Shown here piece after piece: positions 26,762 to 33,608 of a stretch of DNA of 33,608 nt. Origin of the DNA: Phycisphaerae bacterium. Lineage in GTDB: Bacteria; Planctomycetota; Phycisphaerae; Sedimentisphaerales; SM23-30. Below the pieces are notes generated by a model. That model worked only from the letters and a program-made list of their open reading frames with translations, was not told where the DNA came from and searched no databases. The stretch covers positions 1 through 33,608 of the forward strand of contig JAEIOG010000057.1 of assembly GCA_016342495.1 (NCBI GenBank), given 5' to 3'. Both the position numbers and the translations under genes were made by a program. Within the stretch, counting starts at the first letter, position 1; each line of letters starts with the position of its first letter.

Positions 26762-29524
26762 ATGGTTACCCCCCGAACTATCAGAATTTCACTATCGTTT
26801 ATTTTCCTGTTTTTAGTGATCTGTTTTATCAGCAGTGCTACTGTTTATGCCGACAGTTATGCCCTGGATCTGGATGGCAGTGGTGATTATATCGAAACCA
26901 GCCAAACCGCTACCCAACTGGGCATCGAAGGCAATAAACCCAAGACTATCTGCCTATGGGTTTATACTCGTGCTTTCAATAATGGTGGGATATATGATAT
27001 CGGCAATCATTCCACAGCTCAGAATTTTGCGATTCGCACTCTCACCAGCAACAACGTATGGCGTATTGAATATTATGCCTATTATCGGGATTATACTATT
27101 GATTCTCTGAATAAGTGGGTGCATTTTGCTCAAACTTATGATGGAACGACCGCCAGAGTTTATGCTAATGGTAAACTTATTGATGAATGGACTTTGAATC
27201 TAAATATCACCGATTCGATTCCTTTGCGGATTGGAAACTGGGGTGGTTCTACCTTAAATGGTATTATGGATAATGTTCATTTGTATGATACTGCCCTGGA
27301 CGAAATGGATATTGTAATGGATATGTATGGGACTATCGCTACCAGTTTGATTGCGGATTGGGAATTTGACGAGGGTAGCGGCACGGTCGCAGTTGATCCG
27401 GTTGGTGGGTTTGATGGCACGCTGACCGGTGACCCGCAATGGGTTGTCCCTGACCGTGTTGATCCAGATGCTCAACCGGATTTGTTGCTTCGTACTGATA
27501 ATGAACAGGGGTATCTTGGCGATGATATTTATAATGATATATCGGGCCAGACTAAAACTCAAACTATGGGTTTAGCTGAAACAGCAATTTATGATATTGT
27601 TCTGCAGAATGACAGTTCGGCGATTGATGGCATTACTGTTACTGCTTCGCCAGCGGATGCTAACTGGGATGTTAAATATATTCTGGTCAATACTCAGATT
27701 GATATTACCGCTGAATTAACGGATATGGCTGGTTATGAATTTGCCTTAGATGGCGGAGCGATCTTGCCGATACAAATTCAGGTAAAACCAACTCCGCTGG
27801 GTATTGCATCTTCTGCGACAAAAGATATTACACTAACGGCAACTTCGGTTATCGACCCGGCTAAGACCGATCAGGTTAGAGCTTCGACCACTTATCAAAC
27901 AGGCTTTAGTCATCCTAAAACTATGACCTATACCACTAGTGCTGATTTTGCTGGGGGAATGGCTGTTGGAGTTGAATATACAACCGTGCCTGATCAGCTT
28001 CAGCTTAAAGAACAGTCTTCAACATTTCCTTATATCTGGGTGCCTAATAGTAATGAAGGCACAGTTTCGAAGGTTGATACCCGCACAGGCAAAGAACTTG
28101 GCCGCTATCGTACCGGGCCTGCGACCAATGGTAATCCATCCCGAACAACCGTTGACCTTTATGGCAATTGCTGGGTAGGTAACAGGAATACTGGCTCTGC
28201 GGTAAAAATCGGCTTACTTGAAAATGGTCAGTTTATGGACCGCAACTATAATGGCATAGTCGAAACATCACGCGATGTCAATGGCGATGGCAATATTACC
28301 GGTTCTGAAATTCTGCCATGGGGCCATGATGAATGTGTGCTTTATGAAGTGATACTCATCAACAATGTTGAAACCAGCAATGTTCCTGGCTTATATACAG
28401 GTGCCTATGTAAATAATGCTGATGACCCGGGTGTTCGTGGTATTGCTGTTGATGCAAATAATAATGTATGGCTGTGCGGGCATAATACCCATCAGTTCTA
28501 TTATGTTGATGGGCAAACCGCTCAGATTCTGAAAAAGATTGATGTCAGCACTCCGGGTACTTCGCGGCATACCTCTTATGGTGCTGTTGTTGATAAAAAT
28601 GGAATACTCTGGTCTTCTGGTCAGGAATTTAAAGATGTTGTTCGTTTTGACCCTTCTACTGATACTTATACTACAATTGAATTGGGTCATTACAGTTATG
28701 GCATGGGGCTTGATCAGTATGGTCATCTTTTTGTTTCAGGATGGACTGATACCAGACTTACTCGTATTGATATTAATACAGGAGTTATTGACTGGAGCAT
28801 AACAGGCAAATATCAGACTCGCGGTGTGGCATGTACCGATGATGGTGATGTATGGCTGGCGAATACCGGTCTGGATAATGTCTCGCGTTTCACAAATGAT
28901 GGTGTATTTATTACAGATATCGCATTGCCCGCTGGCTCAAATCCGACAGGGGTTTCGGTTGATGATGAAGGCTTTGTATGGGTGGTGAATTATGGCAATG
29001 GTTATATCCATAAAATTGACCCCGATACCAATTCCATTGTTCTTTCTAAAAATGTGGTTAATACCACTCATTATGGTTATAGTGATATGACAGGTACTGT
29101 TTCACATAGTTCAACTACCCGAATAGGTTTGTGGTCTAATGTTTTCAATACTTATACACCTGATACTCAATGGGGTCTGGTTTCCTGGAATAGTTCAGAA
29201 CCTAAGGGGTCATTAGTGACAGTGAAAATCAGAAGCTCTAATGATCGGCGAAACTGGTCAGTCTGGGAAGATGTTACAAATTACGCTGCTGCCAGGCGGA
29301 CACCGAATGGGCGCTATCTTGAAGTTCAGGCATCCCTGCAAAGCTTTGACCCGACAGCGGCTCCGATTTTGTATGATCTTTCCATTACAGCATTTCCGTG
29401 TTGTGGCGACCCGGATCATCCGTTCCCAATGGGAGATATTAATTATGATTGCAGTGTAGATATTTTTGATTTTGGGATTCTGGCTAACAATTGGCTAATG
29501 CAAACAGCCAGCGATATTGATTGA
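26762..29524 (+). CDS. large secreted LamG / beta-propeller protein with dockerin-like end
   Basis: The 920 residues begin with a signal peptide (ISLSFIFLFLVICFISSATV, cleaved near YA-DS). A concanavalin-like LamG domain follows (about 32-215; YALDLDGSGDYIET, WVHFAQTYDGTTARVYANG). Next is a beta-sandwich stretch. Residues 440-790 are a Vgb/NHL-like beta-propeller with repeats such as RGIAVDANNNVWLCG, DGDVWLANTG and DDEGFVWVVNYGNGYIHKI; one blade holds an EF-hand-like DVNGDGNITGSE. After a further sandwich the end reads GDINYDCSVDIFDFGILANNW, one dockerin-like calcium repeat typical of planctomycete exoproteins. It probably binds sugars or surfaces. GGAGG precedes ATG 26762; earlier in-frame starts lack a ribosome site. 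Confidence 0.88.
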   Translation: MVTPRTIRISLSFIFLFLVICFISSATVYADSYALDLDGSGDYIETSQTATQLGIEGNKPKTICLWVYTRAFNNGGIYDIGNHSTAQNFAIRTLTSNNVWRIEYYAYYRDYTIDSLNKWVHFAQTYDGTTARVYANGKLIDEWTLNLNITDSIPLRIGNWGGSTLNGIMDNVHLYDTALDEMDIVMDMYGTIATSLIADWEFDEGSGTVAVDPVGGFDGTLTGDPQWVVPDRVDPDAQPDLLLRTDNEQGYLGDDIYNDISGQTKTQTMGLAETAIYDIVLQNDSSAIDGITVTASPADANWDVKYILVNTQIDITAELTDMAGYEFALDGGAILPIQIQVKPTPLGIASSATKDITLTATSVIDPAKTDQVRASTTYQTGFSHPKTMTYTTSADFAGGMAVGVEYTTVPDQLQLKEQSSTFPYIWVPNSNEGTVSKVDTRTGKELGRYRTGPATNGNPSRTTVDLYGNCWVGNRNTGSAVKIGLLENGQFMDRNYNGIVETSRDVNGDGNITGSEILPWGHDECVLYEVILINNVETSNVPGLYTGAYVNNADDPGVRGIAVDANNNVWLCGHNTHQFYYVDGQTAQILKKIDVSTPGTSRHTSYGAVVDKNGILWSSGQEFKDVVRFDPSTDTYTTIELGHYSYGMGLDQYGHLFVSGWTDTRLTRIDINTGVIDWSITGKYQTRGVACTDDGDVWLANTGLDNVSRFTNDGVFITDIALPAGSNPTGVSVDDEGFVWVVNYGNGYIHKIDPDTNSIVLSKNVVNTTHYGYSDMTGTVSHSSTTRIGLWSNVFNTYTPDTQWGLVSWNSSEPKGSLVTVKIRSSNDRRNWSVWEDVTNYAAARRTPNGRYLEVQASLQSFDPTAAPILYDLSITAFPCCGDPDHPFPMGDINYDCSVDIFDFGILANNWLMQTASDID

Positions 29525-29555
29525 AAATCAAATACCCCCCTCAAATCCCCTCCAT

Positions 29556-29587
29556 CAGGCCGGCTTAAGACCCCGGCCTGTTTTTTT
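29556..29587 (+). terminator. Rho-independent terminator
   Basis: CAGGCCGG and CCGGCCTG form a perfect 8-bp stem with a 9-base loop, followed by seven T. It closes the secreted-protein transcript 32 bp after its stop, between convergent genes. Confidence 0.93.
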
Positions 29588-29604
29588 GTGGCGGCTAAGA
29601 GTAT

Positions 29605-31953
29605 TTATATCCAGCGTTTAATTTTAACCCTAACACCTTTACCGGACTTTACAATCGCTATTGGTTTGGTGCATTGGATAGCTACTTGCTCTGGTATTGA
29701 CTGTTTTGCATATTGAGCGATCATGGGTTTATTGGTGGTGCCCATTACTATAAGATCATATTTTAGTGATTCTGTCAGTATTGCATTAACAGGGTTTTTT
29801 GATTTAATTGTTTTTGTATTGATGCGATCGGGGTTAATATCTAATTGTTTAAGTTGTTTTTCAAGGAATTTTTGAGTTTCAAATTTATGTTTAGCTGACC
29901 CGGTATCAATATTTAATAATGTTATGGAAGTATCTTTGTCTTGTTCCAGTTTATTTAACATGGCGGCCACTTCGACAGCAAAATCACTATTTGGCCCGCC
30001 AGCGACAGGTACCAGCACATTTTTAAATATTTTATCGCTGGTGCAGTCTTTCAGGATAACGATGCAACAAGGGGATTGTTCAATAATTGGATCGATAGTT
30101 GAACCGATATTAAAAAGTCCTTTATTATGTTGGCCATGCCAACCCATAACGAGCATTTTGGTTTTCTTTTGGCGTAGAGCTGAGACGATCCCTCTAGCAT
30201 GATTGCGACAGTACCGCAGGGTGGTGGCGATTGGGAAGTCTTTCTGCAAATGGTTCATAGCATCGATTAAAGTTTCTTTGCCGGGTTGGGTATAGAGTTC
30301 GGCATCATGAAGTGATATCTGGTCGGGCACTTCAATCATGTGAATTAATTCAATGCGAGCATCTTTTGCCCCGCAAAGTCGATAGGTGCCATTAAGCAAT
30401 GATTGGGCGTTGGCTGGGTTAGCGACAGCTACCATGACCGGATATTTATTTTCTGCTTCACGGTCATATTCGGTTTCTTCAAGGATAAGAATTTCATCTT
30501 CGGTTGTTATAGCATGTGATTTTGAATAGAAGATGTAAAATAGAAGTCCAATAAAGATCCACAAAGGAGTGATGATCAGAGCTTCTTTTTCTACATGAGT
30601 AAACAAGCCAAAAGCCAGAAAGAACTGGCAGATAATAGCTAATATCGGGAATAAGGGAAAAAGAGGCATGAGAAAACCATAAGTAAGCTCATCAGCCATA
30701 TTGCGGCGAATCTTGATCGCACTTAAATTAACCAGAAAGAAAAGGAACAGGAACATTAAACTGGCACAGGTGGCAACCTTGATGGCATCTAAACTAATGA
30801 TAATTGTCAGGATTAATATTGCCGTAGCGATTAAAGCCATAAACGGGGTTTTTTTGACGCTATGGATGCGGGCAAAAATAGGCGGCAGCATCTTATCACG
30901 ACCTAATGCATATGAAGCCCGAGTAGCGGAGAAGATGGTGGCATTAAGAGCGGAAGTCGATGAGAAGATAACCGCCAGTGTCAGGATGAAATGACCATAA
31001 GGCAAAATATGTGGAATAGCTTTGCGAAAGCCTTTCTCTTCATCAAGTCCAATCCATTTGTATGGTTCCATCCCTTCAAGGAAGCCGCTGCCAGCTTTTA
31101 CGGAAACTACGGTCGCCACTGATACAAAGAAGTAGATAACCGTAACAATCAAGACCGAAAACAGCATCGCCTTGGGCAGATTTTTGCGAGGTTCGATAGC
31201 TTCATCACCCGCCTGGGCGATAACTTCATAACCTTCAAAGGCGACATAGACTACGCCCATGGTCATCAGAAGTTTGCCCCAGCCTTCGGGCATAAATGGT
31301 TGAAAGTTATGGAGTCTAGAAGGATCTTTTGAGATTGCAATGATACCGAAAACACCAATGGTCAAAACAAATAAAGTCTGGCCCATGGTGATGATAGCGC
31401 CAATCTTACCAGTTTCCGATGCACCACGGAAGTTAATGTATATAAAGAGGATAGCAGTTGTGACCGCTAATATCTTAACTGCGGTATCAGTTTCTACAGG
31501 TAGCCAATCCAGCCAGCTACAAGTATCGCAGAAATCAACGGTGTAAATAGAAAAAACAATGGCGTACATGGCACCGGCGACACTGGAGGCGAACCATTCC
31601 ATCCAACCGGCAATGAAGCTGGCAGGTTTTCCAAAGCCAATGCGGGCATAGTTGTAAGCTCCGCCCGCTTGAGGTATGGCAGAAGAAAGTTCAGCGAAAC
31701 TAAAAGCGGTGAACAGGGCCAGTAAGCCATTCATTGTAAATGTTAATACCAACCCGCCAGGGCCTACTTTGCCAATGGAATAACCCATGCCAATAAAAAC
31801 TCCAGCACCGATCATCATGCCCAGTCCCATCATGGTAAGATGGAATAATGATAAATCGCGAGAAAGTTCGCCATGGGGTTTAGGGTTTTGACTTGCGGGA
31901 TGATTTGTGGAAGAAGTATGGCTGCTACCTGAGTCTTGGTGGGAATCGGTCAC
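29605..31953 (-). CDS. APC-family amino-acid transporter fused to two universal stress (USP) domains
   Basis: This is a 782-residue protein. A polar N-terminus of about 30 residues leads into 12 transmembrane segments of the amino acid-polyamine-organocation superfamily: LTMMGLGMMIGAGVFIGMG with the unwound GAG motif, AELSSAIPQAGGAYNYAR, and VAFEGYEVIAQAGDE. The cytoplasmic part (about 495-782) has two USP-like domains: KMLVMGWHGQHNKGLFNIGS and, in the second, DLIVMGTTNKPM. The fusion suggests transport tuned by nucleotide or stress state; substrate is unknown. It starts at GTG 31953 after GGAG, overlapping a 50-residue ORF by 4 nt. Confidence 0.93.
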   Translation of the reverse strand: MTDSHQDSGSSHTSSTNHPASQNPKPHGELSRDLSLFHLTMMGLGMMIGAGVFIGMGYSIGKVGPGGLVLTFTMNGLLALFTAFSFAELSSAIPQAGGAYNYARIGFGKPASFIAGWMEWFASSVAGAMYAIVFSIYTVDFCDTCSWLDWLPVETDTAVKILAVTTAILFIYINFRGASETGKIGAIITMGQTLFVLTIGVFGIIAISKDPSRLHNFQPFMPEGWGKLLMTMGVVYVAFEGYEVIAQAGDEAIEPRKNLPKAMLFSVLIVTVIYFFVSVATVVSVKAGSGFLEGMEPYKWIGLDEEKGFRKAIPHILPYGHFILTLAVIFSSTSALNATIFSATRASYALGRDKMLPPIFARIHSVKKTPFMALIATAILILTIIISLDAIKVATCASLMFLFLFFLVNLSAIKIRRNMADELTYGFLMPLFPLFPILAIICQFFLAFGLFTHVEKEALIITPLWIFIGLLFYIFYSKSHAITTEDEILILEETEYDREAENKYPVMVAVANPANAQSLLNGTYRLCGAKDARIELIHMIEVPDQISLHDAELYTQPGKETLIDAMNHLQKDFPIATTLRYCRNHARGIVSALRQKKTKMLVMGWHGQHNKGLFNIGSTIDPIIEQSPCCIVILKDCTSDKIFKNVLVPVAGGPNSDFAVEVAAMLNKLEQDKDTSITLLNIDTGSAKHKFETQKFLEKQLKQLDINPDRINTKTIKSKNPVNAILTESLKYDLIVMGTTNKPMIAQYAKQSIPEQVAIQCTKPIAIVKSGKGVRVKIKRWI

Positions 31954-32102
31954 TTATTATCTCCTTTTAAGGCTTTCCTGGCAGAACCATAACCCTTAGC
32001 AGAAAATTTATTAATTTTTTTGATAGAAATTAAAACAAGCCACACTATTGAAAATAGCGCTAAACTTATTAATGATATGCCTATTGTTGTATCTGTATCC
32101 AT
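31950..32102 (-). CDS. 50-residue single-TM peptide coupled to the transporter
   Basis: ATG at 32102 opens 50 codons: an acidic start (MDTDTT), one hydrophobic segment (IGISLISLALFSIVWLVLIS, residues 7-26), then a basic tail (KKINKFSAKGYGSARKALKG). Its TGA overlaps the transporter's GTG (AAGTGACC), a classic coupled arrangement, and the transporter's GGAG lies within its last codons. Topology would be N-out, C-in. I do not recognise it. It may be an accessory subunit of the transporter. Confidence 0.6.
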   Translation of the reverse strand: MDTDTTIGISLISLALFSIVWLVLISIKKINKFSAKGYGSARKALKGDNK

Positions 32103-32343
32103 GGGGAATTTATAGCATAAATTATGAATTTTTCAAGCTAAACCTTGGTGTTTATTGATAATGATAAACAAATATTTAGTCGGTATTGTGACTGATTCAG
32201 GTATCTTTTATAGATAAAGAATAATTTCCTCTCACTTTTAAAAATCAAGGAGTTGGTCTGTAGTTTCTTGGGATTTAATTTATTTGGCTTAAGTCTTTAT
32301 TTTGCAAATACTTATGTGTGAGGACGTTCCATTTTTTAATGTA
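32103..32343. other. intergenic, nothing recognised
   Basis: This AT-rich gap lies between two minus-strand genes. No open frame with a ribosome site, repeat or terminator-like hairpin with a T-run was found. Confidence 0.4.
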
Positions 32344-33171
32344 TTACACGTTACTTATTTCAGAAGATTCAGTTTTAATTTTTTTGCCAAAGCAGATTGC
32401 GTTTTCTGGGCAGACTTCTATGCATCTTGCGCAGGAGAAACAATCGGGTTTGATATTTTTGCCATCCAGAATGGCATCCATTGCCAGTGAAGGACAGGCT
32501 TGAGTACAAGCTCGGCATTTTGTGCATTTGTCTGTTTTGATCTGAATACGATTAAAGCTGAAATTTTCAGCCAACCAACCAGTTAGTCCAAATGGGCAGA
32601 ACAGGTGGCACCATGGGCGATAGATGAAAGTACTCAAAGCCAGAATAAGGAAGATAAAAATTCCGGCGGCGATACCTATCATTGTCGGGTGGAATATTTT
32701 AAATGGATCAATAATTCCCACAATATCCATGCCAATAGCAAATGCTAATGCTGCCAAGACAACTAGCGATATTATGCGGATGGAGTTGGTCAGTGCAAAT
32801 GAAAGTTTTTTAGGTTTTAATAAGGGTTTTTCGCGTTTTTTGCCTTTGGCTAATTCAAAAATCAAATCCTGAAGCGTTCCAAATTGGCATCCCCATGAAC
32901 AGATAAATTTATTAGCGAAAATAACCATTAGTGTAAAAACAATAAAAGCAATTAGTCGTGGCGGGAAGATTACACCTTTGTCGGCAAAAAGCGTGATGGC
33001 GTCTTTGACTGTGCCCATTGGGTTCGGATCTGCGCCAAGAATTACTCCAAAGAGAATTAAAGAGGTTAGTAATAATTTCCAGCGATTGGAACTGGTGATT
33101 TTACTTTTTTTTATCATTGCTAATATGACAGAAAGCCAGATGACCCATAGTGTAAATTTTACCAGAATCAA
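32344..33171 (-). CDS. membrane 4Fe-4S ferredoxin-type protein (NapH/CcoG-like)
   Basis: At least 275 residues. About five membrane helices surround two cysteine motifs of the NapH/NosR type: FICSWGCQFGTLQDL near residue 90 and YRPWCHLFCPFGL near 190. Two classical 4Fe-4S ferredoxin motifs follow: CTKCRACTQACP and CFSCARCIEVCP. It should pass electrons at the membrane; the partner is unknown. The start is unclear: 33171 is a TTG without a ribosome site, and the first ATG in frame (33117) falls after the first helix. The frame stays open to a TGA at 33303, reading TWLNCYEDFQKPLSSLKLTD, again without ATG. The 5' end may be lost to the adjacent IS66-type gene. Confidence 0.85.
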   Translation of the reverse strand: MILVKFTLWVIWLSVILAMIKKSKITSSNRWKLLLTSLILFGVILGADPNPMGTVKDAITLFADKGVIFPPRLIAFIVFTLMVIFANKFICSWGCQFGTLQDLIFELAKGKKREKPLLKPKKLSFALTNSIRIISLVVLAALAFAIGMDIVGIIDPFKIFHPTMIGIAAGIFIFLILALSTFIYRPWCHLFCPFGLTGWLAENFSFNRIQIKTDKCTKCRACTQACPSLAMDAILDGKNIKPDCFSCARCIEVCPENAICFGKKIKTESSEISNV

Positions 33172-33332
33172 TTTGAAATTTTTCTGGAATTCTTTAATGT
33201 TGGCCTTGATTTGCGTGTCGGTCAGTTTAAGTGATGATAATGGTTTTTGGAAGTCTTCGTAACAATTTAGCCACGTGGAGTAAATTTCTTGAAAAAAGTT
33301 TCAAAAAAGTGCCAAATGTTAATATAGGCAAC

Positions 33333-33360
33333 TTGCGCTTTGCGCAAATTTAGGTATAAT
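33333..33360 (+). promoter_or_regulatory. promoter with palindromic -35 region
   Basis: TTGCGC (33333-33338), 16 bases, TATAAT (33355-33360). The -35 box is half of the perfect palindrome TTGCGC-ttt-GCGCAA (33333-33347), an operator-like arrangement. The expected start site coincides with the ATG at 33367. Confidence 0.6.
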
Positions 33361-33366
33361 TTCGCT

Positions 33367-33608
33367 ATGGAAAAACATAGCGTTGAAAATGAATTTGATT
33401 TGCCTTTGGATGGCAATTTGACAGCTGAGCAAGCCGAAGCGATCTTTGCTCAGGGAAAAGATGCGGTAGTGTTTGCATTGCTGAAGTTATCGAAGATCGC
33501 AGGCGAAGCTAAGCAGGCGGCGGCTCTGGGAGCGGATGACCCGGCATGTCCTTCGGGGCAAAAGCCAGCGTTTGTCAAAGAAAATAAAAGCGATAAACGC
33601 AAACGGAA
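33367..33608 (+). CDS. IS66-family transposase, N-terminal part (cut by window end)
   Basis: There are 80 codons to the edge: LTAEQAEAIFAQGKDAVVFA, then LLKLSKIAGEAKQ and SGQKPAFVKENKSDKRKR. This is the N-terminal helix and basic linker of IS66 transposases (PSGQKPxYxK..KRRKK). No tnpA/tnpB-like ORFs precede it, so it may belong to a single-gene IS66 subgroup or be an orphan. The start ATG directly follows the -10 box by 6 bases, with no ribosome site. Confidence 0.75.
   Translation, partial: MEKHSVENEFDLPLDGNLTAEQAEAIFAQGKDAVVFALLKLSKIAGEAKQAAALGADDPACPSGQKPAFVKENKSDKRKR

Overview
The window looks like chromosomal DNA from a planctomycete, most likely the Phycisphaerae/Sedimentisphaerales side. 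This rests on a secreted LamG/beta-propeller protein ending in the short dockerin-like tail typical of that group, on paralogous GroELs, on a deiodinase-like selenoprotein, and on gaps filled with palindromic repeats. This is inference; there is no rRNA gene. No tRNA gene, rRNA gene or CRISPR array was seen. || Layout. 1-2.2 kb (minus): a 5'-truncated Rhs/YD-repeat gene with a unique C-terminal tip, a small membrane-anchored protein just downstream (candidate immunity protein), and a second Rhs core scrap at the window edge. 2.2-3.4 kb: a repeat field with no gene. 3.4-9.8 kb (plus): a protein-folding block, groEL1-groES-groEL2-dnaJ-grpE, then an FmdB-type zinc ribbon protein and YacG, closed by a clean terminator. 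groEL1 is preceded by a textbook sigma-54 promoter and no CIRCE element is visible. 9.8-13.2 kb: a 591-residue membrane protein, a broken carboxypeptidase-regulatory-like gene, and the 3' scrap of a REP-associated tyrosine transposase (RAYT). 13.2-18.7 kb (minus): a homocysteine methyltransferase/methylene-THF reductase fusion, a four-helix-bundle (S23-type) cassette between 15-bp inverted repeats, thiC, and a glycosidase-like protein. 19.2-23.5 kb (plus): LpxL-type acyltransferase, a UGA-containing deiodinase-like selenoprotein, a truncated signal-peptide ORF behind a strong promoter, a lipoprotein and a RodA/FtsW protein. 23.6-25.4 kb (minus): an rRNA methyltransferase and gpsA. 25.6-29.5 kb (plus): a small membrane protein, a creatininase-family hydrolase and the 920-residue secreted protein. 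29.6-33.3 kb (minus): an APC transporter fused to two USP domains, a coupled 50-residue membrane peptide and a membrane 4Fe-4S protein. The right edge cuts an IS66-type transposase. || Working together. The chaperone block is the clearest functional unit. The folate/methionine fusion and ThiC share one-carbon and cofactor metabolism but are split by the S23 cassette. The most distinctive signals are: (1) the in-frame UGA in a Ser-Tyr-Thr-Sec-Pro-Pro-Phe motif; (2) the sigma-54 promoter before groEL1; (3) four or more palindrome families that all carry GTAG at the foot of the hairpin, together with a decayed RAYT; (4) an 85-bp composite repeat present three times, each time upstream of a plus-strand gene.
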